Assembly: GCF_000172795.2 (NCBI RefSeq)
Contig: NZ_CP020947.1
Location: 4,295,001-4,359,000 of the forward strand
Length of the DNA stretch: 64,000 bases
Direction: 5' to 3'
Source: Rhizobium sp. CIAT894
GTDB taxonomy: Bacteria > Pseudomonadota > Alphaproteobacteria > Rhizobiales > Rhizobiaceae
Under the pieces are notes generated by a model. It did not search any database and was not told where the DNA came from. It saw only the letters and a list, made by a program, of their open reading frames with translations. Made by a program: the position numbers and the translations under genes. Numbering within the stretch: the stretch's first letter is position 1; every line of letters begins with the position of its first letter. Of this stretch, positions 16,801 through 26,264 are shown in pieces.

Positions 16801-17373
16801 TCAGGCCGAGGTGACGACGGAGCGCGCTGCCTTCAGCGCATTGCCCCACCAGGTGATCTGGTCGAGCAGGTTCTTGGCAGCCTCGTTGAGATGCGCGTAA
16901 TCGCCAAGGCTCTTGCCTTCCTTGAGAACGGCAAGATATTCGCTGAAGGCAATATGGACGCCGGTCTTGACGGAAGCAGCGCTCATTTCCACGAAGATCA
17001 GACGAAGCTGCTCGACCGCACGTGCGCCGCCGACGCCGCCATAACCGACAAAACCGACCGGCTTCTGGATGAATTCGCCAAGATCGATCGCGTTCTTCAA
17101 AACCGCCGTCGGCGCATGGTTGTATTCGGCGACCGTGAATATGAAACCGTCGAATTCGCGCAGCTTCTTCTTCCAGCGCTCGGCGGATTCGCTTTCCGCC
17201 GTCGTGGCACGCTCTTCGCCGAAGAAATGCATGGGATAATCGAGAAGATCGAGAATCTCGACTTCGAGATCGGGGCGTTGGCCGACCAATTCGGCGATCC
17301 ACTTGGCCGGATGTTCGGCGAAACGGCCAATACGCGTGCTGCCGACAATAACGGCAATCTTCAGCTTGCTCAT
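16801..17373 (-). CDS. NADPH-dependent FMN reductase family protein
   Basis: A 190-residue flavodoxin-like protein. It has the phosphate-binding GSTRIGRFAEHPAKW (residues 11-25) and the FMN-contact loop TVAEYNHAPTAVLKNAID (80-97). GFVGYGGVGGARAVEQLR completes the flavin site. It fits the NADPH:FMN/quinone reductase family (ArsH/ChrR/YieF-like). The probable function is reduction of quinones, azo compounds or metal ions; the exact substrate is unknown. The start follows an AGGAAAG site. Confidence 0.88.
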   Translation of the reverse strand: MSKLKIAVIVGSTRIGRFAEHPAKWIAELVGQRPDLEVEILDLLDYPMHFFGEERATTAESESAERWKKKLREFDGFIFTVAEYNHAPTAVLKNAIDLGEFIQKPVGFVGYGGVGGARAVEQLRLIFVEMSAASVKTGVHIAFSEYLAVLKEGKSLGDYAHLNEAAKNLLDQITWWGNALKAARSVVTSA

Positions 17374-17590
17374 GGGGTTCTTTCCTGTTGAACGGCGGGG
17401 TCGCTGGAGCGCCGCGCCTGACAGGGCACACCATGGACGCTCCTTGACCAGCGTATAATCCTTTGGAGTTAGACGCCGGATTTTCTTTTAGGAAAGAAGC
17501 GTCATGCCCGGCAAGCCGGAAACACTGCGAAACGCGTGAAAGTCGATCGACCGGTCGCACACAATCGAGTGATCGCGGCAAAGTGGGTGA

Positions 17591-17624
17591 GCTGCCGGAA
17601 CGAGGCTTCGATCGCACCGGCAGC
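17591..17624 (-). terminator. Hairpin downstream of pyc
   Basis: GCTGCCGG (17591-17598) and CCGGCAGC (17617-17624) form an 8-bp stem with an 18-base loop directly after the pyc stop. A trailing T-run is absent, so termination is only likely. The 217 bases between this and the FMN reductase gene show nothing else convincing. Confidence 0.4.
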
Positions 17625-17632
17625 CGAGCTGT

Positions 17633-20600
17633 TTACCCGCCATAGACGACGAGCAGGTCCTTGGCGTCGATCTGGTCGCCGGCACGCACCAGCACCTCGG
17701 CAATCGTACCGTCCTTTTCCGCATGCAGCGCCGTTTCCATCTTCATCGCCTCGATGGAGACCAGCACGTCGCCGGCGTTGACCGCCTGGCCGGGCGAGAC
17801 GAAGACACGGCTGATAACGCCCGGCATCGGCGCACCGACATGGACGGCATTGCCGGGTTCGGCTTTGCGGCGCACCGCTGCCCCCGTCGCCCCATGCGCT
17901 CGGTCCGGCACCTTGATGCGGCGCGGCTGGCCGTTGAGTTCGAAGAAGATGGTCACCATGCCCTGGCTGTCGGTCGCACTCATCGCCTGGTTGACGATAA
18001 CAAGCGTCTTGCCGCGTTCGATATCGGCAAACAGCTCCTCGCCATCGGCAAGCCCGTAGAAATAGGCAGGCGTCGGCAGCACCGAGACCGGACCATAGGT
18101 ATCGGAGGCAAGCGCGAAATCGGTGAAGACCTTCGGATACATCAGATAGGAGGCGAATTCGAAGTCGCTGACCTCACGCTCCAGCTTGGTCTCGATCACC
18201 TTACGCTCGGCATCGAGATCGGCCTCCTTCAGCAGCGAGCCGGGGCGCACCGTATAAGGCTTGTCGCCCTTCAGCGCCTTCTTCTGCAGCGCTTCCGGCC
18301 ATCCCGACGGCGGCTGGCCGAGATCGCCCTTCAGCATCGACACCACCGATTCCGGGAAGGAGACTTCGCGCTCGGGGCTGACGACATCGGCAACCGTCAG
18401 ATCCTGACTCACCATCATCAGCGCCATGTCGCCGACCACCTTGGAAGACGGCGTCACCTTGACGATATCGCCGAACATCTGGTTGGCGTCGGCATAGGCC
18501 TGCGCCACCCGATGCCAGCGCGTTTCAAGACCCAGCGAGCGGGCCTGCTCCTTCAGGTTGGTGAACTGGCCGCCCGGCATTTCATGGAGATAGACTTCGG
18601 ATGCCGGACCCTTGAGGTCGCTTTCGAAGGCGGCATACTGGTTGCGCACCGCTTCCCAATAGAAGGAGACGCGGCGGATCCATTCCGGATCGAGGCCCGG
18701 ATCGCGCTCGGAACCGCGCAGCGCCTCGACGATCGAACCGAGACAGGGCTGCGAGGTATTGCCTGATAGAGCATCCATCGCCGCATCGACGGCATCGACG
18801 CCGGCATCGACGGCGGCAAGCACGGTCGCTGCCGCGATCCCCGACGTATCATGGGTGTGGAAATGGATCGGCAGGCTGGTCGCTTCGCGCAGCGCCTTGA
18901 ACAGAACCTTCGCTGCCGCAGGCTTCAGCAGGCCCGCCATATCCTTGAGCGCGATGATATGCGCGCCGGCCTTTTCGAGCTCGACGGCAAGGTCGGTATA
19001 ATATTTGAGATCGTATTTCGGGCGGGCCGAATTGAGGATATCGCCGGTATAGCAGATCGCCGCCTCGCAGAGCTTGTTCTCCTCGGCAATCGCATCCATC
19101 GACACCCGCATGTTCTCGACCCAGTTCAGGCAGTCGAAGACGCGGAAAAGATCGATACCGCCCTTGGCCGCCTGGCGGACGAAATATTTGACGACATTGT
19201 CGGGATAGTTGGTGTAGCCGACGCCATTGGCGCCGCGCAGCAGCATCTGCAGGAGAAGGTTCGGCGCCCCCTCGCGGATCAGCGCCAGCCGCTCCCACGG
19301 ATCTTCCGTCAGGAAGCGCATCGAGACGTCGAAGGTGGCGCCGCCCCAGCATTCGAGCGAGAGCAGGTTCGGCAGCGCATGCGCATAGGTGCCGGCGATG
19401 CGGGCGATGTCATAGGTGCGCATGCGGGTGGCGAGCAGCGACTGGTGACCGTCGCGCATCGTCGTGTCGGTCAGAAGCACGCGCTTCTCGTTGCGCATCC
19501 ATTCGCCGAATTTCTTCGGGCCGAGCGTGTCGAGCAACTGCTTGGTGCCGTCCTTGACGCCATTGCCGTTGCTGTAGGGAACGACCGGCTGGGCAGCGTT
19601 ATCAAGCGGCCGCGGCCGGTCCTTGGCCTCGGGATGGCCGTTGACGGTGACGTCGGCGAGATAGGTGAGCAGCTTCGTCGCCCGGTCCTGACGCTTGACC
19701 TGCTGGAAGAGCTCCGGCGTCGTGTCGATGAAGCGCGTGGTGTAGCTGTTGTCGCGGAATTTCGGATGGCCGATGATCGCTTCGAGGAAGGTCAGGTTGG
19801 TGGCCACGCCGCGGATGCGGAACTCGCGCAGCGCCCGGTCCATGCGGCTGATGGCTTCGGACGGGTTCGGCGCCCAGGCCGTGACCTTGACGAGCAGCGG
19901 ATCGTAATAGCGGGTGATGATGGCGCCGGAATAGGAGGTGCCGCCGTCGAGACGGATGCCGAAACCGGAGGCCGAGCGATAGGCGGTGATGCGGCCGTAA
20001 TCCGGAATGAAGTTGTGCTCCGGATCTTCCGTGGTGATACGGCACTGCAGCGCATGGCCGTTGAGACGGATGTCGGCCTGAGCCGGAACGCCGGATTCCG
20101 GCGTACCGATCGCATAGCCGTCGAGGATGTGGATCTGCGCCTTGACGATATCGATGCCGGTGACGACTTCGGTCACCGTGTGCTCGACCTGGATGCGCGG
20201 ATTGACCTCGATGAAGTAGAATTTGCCGGTATCGGCATCCATCAGATATTCGACGGTGCCGGCGCCGATATAATTGGTCGCTGCCGCGATCTTCAGCGAA
20301 TAGGCGGCAAGCTCCTGGCGCTGCGCTTCCGAGAGGTAAGGTGCGGGCGCGCGCTCGACGACTTTCTGGTTGCGGCGCTGGATCGAGCAGTCACGCTCGA
20401 AGAGATGCACGACATTGCCGTGGGTGTCGCCGAGAATCTGGCTTTCGACGTGGCGGGCACGCTCGACGAGCTTTTCCAGATAGACCTCGTCCTTGCCGAA
20501 GGCGGCCATCGCCTCGCGCTTGGCCTCCGTCACCTCGCGGGCGAGATCCTTCGGATCGCGGATGGCGCGCATGCCGCGGCCGCCGCCGCCCCAGGAGGCC

Positions 20601-21097
20601 TTCAGCATGACGGGATAACCGATGTCTTCGGCCATCTTCGCAACCACGGCCATATCGTCCGGCAGCGGCTCGGTTGCCGGCACCACGGGCACGCCGACCG
20701 AGATCGCCAGGTTGCGCGCCGCAACCTTGTTGCCGAGCTGGCGCATCGTATCGCCCTTCGGGCCGATGAAGATGATGCCGGCCTTGTTGCAGGCATCGAC
20801 GAATTCGGGGCTTTCCGACAGCAGGCCGTAGCCCGGGTGGATCGCATCGGCGCCCGAAAGCTTGGCGACACGGATCACCTCGTCGATCGACAGATAGCTT
20901 TCGATCGGCCCGAGATCGCGCGCAAGATGCGGGCCGCGGCCGACCTGATAACTCTCGTCCGCCTTGAAGCGGTGCAGCGCCAGCTTGTCCTCTTCCGCCC
21001 AGATCGCCACCGTTTTTATTCCAAGCTCGTTGGCCGCGCGGAACACGCGAATGGCAATTTCGGAGCGATTGGCAACGAGTATCTTGGAAATGGGCAA
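17633..21097 (-). CDS. pyc: Pyruvate carboxylase
   Basis: Biotin enzyme that carboxylates pyruvate to oxaloacetate, anaplerotic for the TCA cycle. The 1154-residue single chain has the biotin carboxylase domain (1-470, ATP-grasp loop GGGGRGMR, VEYLMDADTGKFYFIEVNPR split over the active site). The carboxyltransferase domain (about 540-830, TTMRDGHQSLLATRMRT with metal ligand Asp, and HFHTHDTSG) follows, then the biotinyl domain (about 1080-1154) with biotinylated Lys1119 in EAMKMET. The length is standard for alpha4-type bacterial Pyc. expR lies immediately upstream and ndvA beyond it, the order also known in Sinorhizobium meliloti. Confidence 0.97.
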   Translation of the reverse strand: MPISKILVANRSEIAIRVFRAANELGIKTVAIWAEEDKLALHRFKADESYQVGRGPHLARDLGPIESYLSIDEVIRVAKLSGADAIHPGYGLLSESPEFVDACNKAGIIFIGPKGDTMRQLGNKVAARNLAISVGVPVVPATEPLPDDMAVVAKMAEDIGYPVMLKASWGGGGRGMRAIRDPKDLAREVTEAKREAMAAFGKDEVYLEKLVERARHVESQILGDTHGNVVHLFERDCSIQRRNQKVVERAPAPYLSEAQRQELAAYSLKIAAATNYIGAGTVEYLMDADTGKFYFIEVNPRIQVEHTVTEVVTGIDIVKAQIHILDGYAIGTPESGVPAQADIRLNGHALQCRITTEDPEHNFIPDYGRITAYRSASGFGIRLDGGTSYSGAIITRYYDPLLVKVTAWAPNPSEAISRMDRALREFRIRGVATNLTFLEAIIGHPKFRDNSYTTRFIDTTPELFQQVKRQDRATKLLTYLADVTVNGHPEAKDRPRPLDNAAQPVVPYSNGNGVKDGTKQLLDTLGPKKFGEWMRNEKRVLLTDTTMRDGHQSLLATRMRTYDIARIAGTYAHALPNLLSLECWGGATFDVSMRFLTEDPWERLALIREGAPNLLLQMLLRGANGVGYTNYPDNVVKYFVRQAAKGGIDLFRVFDCLNWVENMRVSMDAIAEENKLCEAAICYTGDILNSARPKYDLKYYTDLAVELEKAGAHIIALKDMAGLLKPAAAKVLFKALREATSLPIHFHTHDTSGIAAATVLAAVDAGVDAVDAAMDALSGNTSQPCLGSIVEALRGSERDPGLDPEWIRRVSFYWEAVRNQYAAFESDLKGPASEVYLHEMPGGQFTNLKEQARSLGLETRWHRVAQAYADANQMFGDIVKVTPSSKVVGDMALMMVSQDLTVADVVSPEREVSFPESVVSMLKGDLGQPPSGWPEALQKKALKGDKPYTVRPGSLLKEADLDAERKVIETKLEREVSDFEFASYLMYPKVFTDFALASDTYGPVSVLPTPAYFYGLADGEELFADIERGKTLVIVNQAMSATDSQGMVTIFFELNGQPRRIKVPDRAHGATGAAVRRKAEPGNAVHVGAPMPGVISRVFVSPGQAVNAGDVLVSIEAMKMETALHAEKDGTIAEVLVRAGDQIDAKDLLVVYGG

Positions 21098-21313
21098 AAC
21101 GGTCTCCTCAGACGTTCAGACGCGGGCATGCTGCACCCGCGAAGGAAATTCTTAACTTCTTGTCACAGGAAGTTCAATTTCTCTTGCGACTGCGAAATGC
21201 AATTTCTCGCCATTCCGGATGAGAATAATGCCGGCCCGGATCGGGTTAAATCTGAATCCCTATCTAAATCAAGGAAGTAGCGTGAGAACCGTTCATAGTT
21301 TTGCGATCGCGCT

Positions 21314-22069
21314 CTAGCGTATCAGGCCGTGACGGAAGGCAAGCGCCACCGCCTGCTGCCGGTTTTTCGCCTTCAGCTTGTTCTGCAAGCCGTTCATATA
21401 CCAGTCGACGGTATGGTTTGAGATCTTCAGCATCTTGCTGATTTCTATCGAGGTCATGCCTTCGGCGAGGTAATGCAGGATTTCCATTTCACGTCGCGTC
21501 AGCGGCGTTTCGGCCGGCAGCACGGTTTCCAGCGCCTGCGCCTCGCCTTTCAATTCAAGCAATCGCCAGAAGGACTTGCGTGCCACCGCCTCGAAGAGGG
21601 CGATCTCCATCGGCGACAGCTCGACGGGCTTGCCGGCGAGACTGAGGCTGCCGAGAATGCCATTCCGCCCGTGGATCGGAAAGATATAACCGTCTTCCAG
21701 CCCGTGACCGAAAGCATCGACCATCATCTGCTCCATACGGCGCTGCTGGCCATCCTTGCGGAAGGCGGCCAGGCTTTCCCGCCAGCCGAAAGGCCGCTGG
21801 GCATGGGCGAGATAGCGCACCATCGGATCGATCAGGACATATTTTTTTGCGGCATAGATTTGCGGCCATTGTTCCGGCCAGCGGCCGGCAAGCGCCGCAG
21901 CCCAGGGTTCCGGATTCTTCTGAGCCGGATTCTGCGGCAAATGGCGCAGCAAACCGTAATATTCGAAGCCGGAATCGTGAATGACATGCTCCAGTTCAGT
22001 CACGACAGCCTGAGGATTTGACGATTCTCCCAGAATTATAAGCAATTGAATTAACGAATTAATATTCAC
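21314..22069 (-). CDS. expR: LuxR-type quorum-sensing regulator ExpR
   Basis: The 251-residue protein has an N-terminal acyl-homoserine-lactone binding domain (about 20-165) with YYGLLRHLP, WPQIYAAKKYVLIDP and the conserved GHGLEDGYIFPIHG. The C-terminal LuxR helix-turn-helix (about 185-250) reads LTRREMEILHYLAEGMTS then EISKMLKISNHTVDWYMNGL. No cognate LuxI synthase is adjacent, so it is an orphan ('solo') receptor. Position between pyc and ndvA is the same as S. meliloti expR, which controls exopolysaccharide and motility. The start is GTG at 22069 after AAGGGG; TTG 18 codons upstream is less likely. Confidence 0.88.
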   Translation of the reverse strand: MNINSLIQLLIILGESSNPQAVVTELEHVIHDSGFEYYGLLRHLPQNPAQKNPEPWAAALAGRWPEQWPQIYAAKKYVLIDPMVRYLAHAQRPFGWRESLAAFRKDGQQRRMEQMMVDAFGHGLEDGYIFPIHGRNGILGSLSLAGKPVELSPMEIALFEAVARKSFWRLLELKGEAQALETVLPAETPLTRREMEILHYLAEGMTSIEISKMLKISNHTVDWYMNGLQNKLKAKNRQQAVALAFRHGLIR

Positions 22070-22388
22070 AAAGTGCCCCTTGCCCGGACTGGTGCCCGCA
22101 TCGAGGCCGTCGGCGGCTTTCAAATGGGTCGCGAAACGGTCTTCTTCAAAAAATGCAGTCTCTAATTTAATGCTGCGCTAAACATTTATTAAAATGCAAG
22201 CGCAAATTGTCGCGGGGTATAGCCGAGCAGCAACTTGAACGCCAGGATTATCTCGCCGCATCCTAGGATAGCACAATCGGATTAAAGCGGCGCAGGATTG
22301 AAGCCTGAATAGGCCGTTAATCGCCGGTTCAGGTAATCTTTTGTAGCATCGCATCATCCCGTTTTCGCAGATGCACAAGAGGTTCGAC
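22070..22388. other. expR-ndvA divergent intergenic region
   Basis: A 319-bp gap holding both divergent promoters. The part nearest expR (about 22140-22200) is AT-rich. No clear operator palindrome, repeat or small gene is visible. Confidence 0.4.
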
Positions 22389-24152
22389 GTGACGCTATTC
22401 AAGGTCTATGCAAGAGCTCTGCGCTATCTTGGCGCCTACAAGCTGCGCGTATCCCTGGTCGTGGTCGCAAACATCGTTCTGGCGACGATTACCATCGCGG
22501 AGCCGATCCTGTTCGGTCGCATTATCGATGCGATTTCCGGCAAGGGCGAGGTCAAGCCGATCCTGTTCATGTGGGCGGCTTTCGCCGTTTTCAACACCAT
22601 TGCCTTCGTCCTGGTCGCCCGCGAGGCCGACCGGCTGGCCCATGGCCGGCGGGCAACGCTGCTGACGGAAGCCTTTGGCCGCATCATTTCCATGCCGCTC
22701 GGCTGGCACCATCAGCGCGGCACGTCCAACGCGCTGCATACATTGCTGCGCGCCTGCGAAACGCTGTTCGGCCTCTGGCTGGAATTCATGCGCAACCACC
22801 TGTCGACGGTCATTGCGCTCGCCCTTCTGATCCCGACCGCGATGTCGATGGATCTGCGCCTTTCCGCCGTGCTGATGGTGCTCGCCATCGCCTACTGGCT
22901 GATCGGCCGCGTCGTCATGAGCCGCACCAAAGACGGCCAGGCTTCGGTCGAGAACCACTACCATACCGTCTTTTCGCATGTCAGCGACTCGATCAGCAAC
23001 GTTTCGGTGCTGCACAGCTACAACCGCATCGAAGCTGAAACCAAGGCTCTGAAATCCTTCGCCGACCGTCTGCTCGAAGCCCAGTATCCGGTGCTCGACT
23101 GGTGGGCGATTGCCAGTGCGCTGAACCGCATGGCGTCGACCATTGCGATGATGGTGGTTCTGATCATCGGCACCATGCTCGTCCAGGCCGGCCAGCTGCG
23201 CGTCGGCGACGTCATCGCCTTCATCGGCTTCGCCAACCTGCTGATCGGCCGCCTCGACCTGATGCGCCAGTTCGCCACCCAGATTTTCGAGGCCCGCTCC
23301 AAGCTGGAGGAATTCTACGCACTCGAAGACTCGGTGCGTGACCGTGAAGAGCCGGCCGGCAACGGCGAGATCAAGGACGTCAAGGGTGCGATCGAGTTCC
23401 GCGACGTCTCCTTCGGCTTCGGCAACTCCTCGCAGGGCCTGCACAATGTCTCCTTCTCGGTGAAGGCAGGCCAGACGGTCGCGATCGTCGGCCCGACCGG
23501 TGCCGGCAAGACCACGCTCGTCAACCTGCTGCAGCGCGTCTACGATCCGCAGGACGGCAAGATCCTCGTCGACGGCACCGATATCACCAAGGTGACCCGC
23601 AAGTCGCTGCGTCGCCACATCGCCACCGTCTTCCAGGATGCGGGCCTGCTGAACCGCTCGATCAGCGACAACATCCGTCTCGGCCGCGAAGGGGCCAGCG
23701 AAGAGGAAATGCGCCGTGCGGCCGAAGCCGCCGCCGCCGCCGACTTCATCGAGACCCGTGAGGATCGCTACGATACCCATGTCGGCGAACGCGGCAACAA
23801 GCTCTCCGGCGGCGAGCGCCAGCGCATCGCCATCGCCCGCGCCATCCTCAAGGATGCGCCGATCCTGGTGCTCGACGAGGCAACCTCGGCGCTCGACGTC
23901 GAGACCGAGAACCGCGTCAAGGTCGCGATCGACAATCTGCGTGAGAATCGCACCACCTTCATCATCGCCCACCGCCTGTCGACGGTCCGCGAAGCCGATA
24001 TGGTGCTCTTCCTGGATGACGGCCGCGTGGTCGAACAGGGCAGCTTCGATGAACTCAGCCACAGCAACGGCCGCTTCGCCGCCCTGCTGCGCGCCAGCGG
24101 CATCCTGACCGATGAAGAGGTCCGCAAGGCCCACGCCACCGAAGCCGCCTGA
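22389..24152 (+). CDS. ndvA: Cyclic beta-1,2-glucan export ABC transporter
   Basis: A 587-residue half-transporter (membrane domain fused to ATPase) that exports cyclic beta-1,2-glucan to the periplasm. There are six membrane helices in residues 1-310. The ATPase domain has Walker A GPTGAGKTT (about 370), the signature LSGGERQR, Walker B ILVLDEATSALD and the switch His in IIAHRLS. The sequence matches rhizobial NdvA/Agrobacterium ChvA in length and neighbourhood (next to expR). The GTG at 22389 (MTLFKVYARALRYL) is chosen because AGAGG lies six bases upstream and it gives family length. Needed for osmoadaptation and nodule invasion in related species. Confidence 0.95.
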   Translation: MTLFKVYARALRYLGAYKLRVSLVVVANIVLATITIAEPILFGRIIDAISGKGEVKPILFMWAAFAVFNTIAFVLVAREADRLAHGRRATLLTEAFGRIISMPLGWHHQRGTSNALHTLLRACETLFGLWLEFMRNHLSTVIALALLIPTAMSMDLRLSAVLMVLAIAYWLIGRVVMSRTKDGQASVENHYHTVFSHVSDSISNVSVLHSYNRIEAETKALKSFADRLLEAQYPVLDWWAIASALNRMASTIAMMVVLIIGTMLVQAGQLRVGDVIAFIGFANLLIGRLDLMRQFATQIFEARSKLEEFYALEDSVRDREEPAGNGEIKDVKGAIEFRDVSFGFGNSSQGLHNVSFSVKAGQTVAIVGPTGAGKTTLVNLLQRVYDPQDGKILVDGTDITKVTRKSLRRHIATVFQDAGLLNRSISDNIRLGREGASEEEMRRAAEAAAAADFIETREDRYDTHVGERGNKLSGGERQRIAIARAILKDAPILVLDEATSALDVETENRVKVAIDNLRENRTTFIIAHRLSTVREADMVLFLDDGRVVEQGSFDELSHSNGRFAALLRASGILTDEEVRKAHATEAA

Positions 24153-24171
24153 TCGGTTCGGGTTTCAAGAT

Positions 24172-24208
24172 AAAGGCCGGAAGGTAGCTCCCTTCCGGCC
24201 TTTTTGTT
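24172..24208 (+). terminator. Terminator of ndvA
   Basis: AAAGGCCGGAAGG (24172-24184), TAGCTC and CCTTCCGGCCTTT (24191-24203) give a 13-bp perfect stem followed by TTGTTT, 20 bases after the ndvA stop. Confidence 0.92.
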
Positions 24209-24315
24209 TAGCGGGGTTAAGCGGCTGCGTCGAACTGCATTCATATGTGCTTTGAGACGTTGCTTTCCCCAATACAGCTGTGGACGATATGCATTGGCAC
24301 TGCGCCGTGTGGATA

Positions 24316-24489
24316 CCCCCCTCTGCCCTGCCGGGCATCTCCCCCACAAGGAGGGAGATCGGCTGGGCGCGATGGTTTCCCCAAACAATGACTAGCTGAT
24401 GTTCCGCACGGCAGCAGAGAGGGATTGAGGGCCAACCACTGGCCGATCTCCCCACCTGTGGGGGAGATGCCCGGCAGGGCAGAGGGGGG
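24316..24489. repeat. Inverted-repeat intergenic element (174 bp)
   Basis: The left end begins CCCCCCTCTGCCCTGCCGGG and continues CATCTCCCCCACA and GAGATCGGC. The right end, read on the other strand, is nearly identical for about 50 bases. The spacer is about 70 bases and has no coding capacity. It has the same style as the elements at 15008-15162 and 63710-63845: G/C-run terminal arms with a short unique centre. It looks like a non-autonomous repeat family of Rhizobium genomes. Confidence 0.85.
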
Positions 24490-24586
24490 CTCACACGCCG
24501 CAACGTCTCGATTCCAATCCATACCGATTGACCACCCTGCCGATCTTCCTACCTTCCGCCTTGTCCAGGCATCGGAAAGAAAGCCC

Positions 24587-24940
24587 GTGACGGTCCTGCG
24601 CATCGTTGCCAATATCCAGGCGCCCGACATCACGCCGGCCAAGCGCTTCTACCAGGATATCCGCGGTCTCGACCTCATCATGGATCACGGCTGGATCACG
24701 ACCTTCGGCACCGAGAGGCCGATGAACGTTCAGCTGAGCATCGCCACGGAAGGCGGTTCCGGAACGCCGGTGCCCGATCTATCGATCGAGGTTGATGATC
24801 TCGATATGACTTTCGAGGCGATGTCGGCAGCCGGTTTTCCGATCGAGTACGGGCCGGCCGACGAGCCCTGGGGTGTCAGGCGATTTTATGTGCGCGATCC
24901 CCTCGGCAAGCTGGTGAACATTCTCGTCCATAAAAATTGA
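24587..24940 (+). CDS. Glyoxalase/bleomycin-resistance superfamily protein
   Basis: A 117-residue VOC-fold protein: two beta-alpha-beta-beta-beta units, starting VLRIVANIQAPDITPAKRFY and ending GVRRFYVRDPLGKLVNILVH. The final (F/Y)-x-DP-G-x(3-6)-N pattern is characteristic of the family. Metal ligands of true glyoxalase I are not all evident (the C-terminal Glu position is Asn), so a binding or resistance role is possible. The GTG start at 24587 follows GGAAAG and gives the typical single-domain length; the frame runs further upstream into the repeat element. Convergent with opgC. Confidence 0.82.
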   Translation: MTVLRIVANIQAPDITPAKRFYQDIRGLDLIMDHGWITTFGTERPMNVQLSIATEGGSGTPVPDLSIEVDDLDMTFEAMSAAGFPIEYGPADEPWGVRRFYVRDPLGKLVNILVHKN

Positions 24941-24971
24941 GCCGGCGGCCATTGGCCACCGGCTCTTTCTT
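24939..24971. terminator. Bidirectional terminator between the VOC gene and opgC
   Basis: GAGCCGG (24939-24945) pairs with CCGGCTC (24959-24965), with inner GGCC/GGCC pairs, followed by TTTCTT. It begins at the stop codon of the VOC gene and lies 20-50 bases after the end of opgC on the other strand. Confidence 0.8.
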
Positions 24972-24991
24972 ATCGCAGGCGCATCCGAGGC

Positions 24992-26230
24992 TTATTTCCG
25001 ATCGCTTCGGCGATAAGCATTTGTCGACCCGCCGATGCGGATGGGAACCGCTATCGCGGCGGGCTCCGTGACCGGTTTCGCCTTGACCTTGCCCTGGTGG
25101 CGCTTGCGCTCGAGATAATAGGCATAGGCGAATTGTATTGCGACGCCTGATATCACGAAGAGCGGGCCGACCAGCGGGTCCTTGTTGGTGACAAAGAGCA
25201 CCACCTGGCCGATCATGGCGAGGATCGTGCCGGCGACGAAGATGTTCAGCGAATGGCGGCCGAGAATGGTCAGCGGATGATCTGCAGGACGGCGCAGAAT
25301 GCGCGAGAATACCGGAATGCTGATGACCAGATAGGTCAGCGCCAGCACATGCAGCAGCCGCGGCAGCGACAGGAAGGTCTTGTCGAAACCGGTGATGACA
25401 GGCGGCAGGCCGAGTGCGGCCAGCGAATTGCCGAACGCCCAGAGATTACCGGTCACCCAGACGAAAGACAGCGCGACATAAGCGGTCGCGACCGCCAGCA
25501 GCAGCGGATGCCGCGGGATCGTGCCGCCGCGCTTGATATGCAGCATCGAAACGATGCCGATCGAAAACAGGAACTGCCAGGAAAGCGGATTGAGGAACCA
25601 GTAGCTCTCGATCAGCATGTTGTGCGGCGCCACCTGGTAGATGCCGGCAAGCAGCCAGACCGTGCCGGAGACGCCGAGCGCCAGCAGCGGGCTGCGCGCA
25701 TTCAAGAGCAGGATGATCGGCACCATCAGCATCAGCGCGCCATACATCGGCAGGATATTGTTGTAGCCGATCTGGTGGCCGAGCAGCAGCAGCGCCGGAA
25801 TGCCTTCCTTCAGGTTCATCAGCACTGCCAGGATATTGATCTCGACCAGCAAACCCGGCCGGTGAAACAGCCAGGCGCCTGAGATGAACAGTGCCAGCGT
25901 CATGAAGGTGGTGATCATATGGGCGAGGTAGAGCGTGAAGGCGCGCTTGACCGCCTTGATCGCCATCTTGAGCCGGTTGCCCGGCCGGAACCCGGAGCCA
26001 TAGGCAAGGCCGACCGCAATGCCCGAGATCAGCACGAAGGCCTCGGCGGCATCCGAGAAACCGAAATTCTTCGTCGTCACATATTCGAAAATCTGTCCGG
26101 GAACATGATTGATGAAAATCATGATCAGCGCCACGCCGCGCAAGACGTCGAGCCTCGTATCACGCATTGGCGCAGCTGCGGATAGGGAACTGCGCCCAGC
26201 GACGATGGCTTCGGTCGGCGTGCTTGCCAT
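24992..26230 (-). CDS. opgC: OpgC-like membrane acyltransferase (glucan succinylation)
   Basis: A 412-residue integral membrane protein with about ten helices. It has the OpgC-domain N-terminus (MRDTRLDVLRGVALIMIFI then NHVPGQIFE) and the AEAFVLISGIAVGLAYG loop. OpgC proteins transfer succinyl groups to osmoregulated periplasmic glucans, and Brucella Cgm and rhizobial homologues modify cyclic beta-1,2-glucan. Its position, 100 bases downstream of ndvB on the same strand with ndvA nearby, supports cyclic glucan as the substrate. The start at 26230 has a clear AGGAGAG site; the frame is open into ndvB upstream but lacks one. Confidence 0.85.
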   Translation of the reverse strand: MASTPTEAIVAGRSSLSAAAPMRDTRLDVLRGVALIMIFINHVPGQIFEYVTTKNFGFSDAAEAFVLISGIAVGLAYGSGFRPGNRLKMAIKAVKRAFTLYLAHMITTFMTLALFISGAWLFHRPGLLVEINILAVLMNLKEGIPALLLLGHQIGYNNILPMYGALMLMVPIILLLNARSPLLALGVSGTVWLLAGIYQVAPHNMLIESYWFLNPLSWQFLFSIGIVSMLHIKRGGTIPRHPLLLAVATAYVALSFVWVTGNLWAFGNSLAALGLPPVITGFDKTFLSLPRLLHVLALTYLVISIPVFSRILRRPADHPLTILGRHSLNIFVAGTILAMIGQVVLFVTNKDPLVGPLFVISGVAIQFAYAYYLERKRHQGKVKAKPVTEPAAIAVPIRIGGSTNAYRRSDRK

Positions 26231-26264
26231 GAGTCTCTCCTTGTCATCCGATTTGCAAACGCGA

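Noticed and set aside
17463..17645. Open frame of 60 codons between the FMN reductase gene and pyc
   Set aside because: No ribosome-binding site, overlaps the pyc end and its hairpin.
18851..21280. 809-codon open frame on the plus strand
   Set aside because: Exact antisense of pyc; a by-product of high-GC codon bias.
22395..24134. 579-codon open frame on the minus strand
   Set aside because: Antisense of ndvA, with no recognisable domain.
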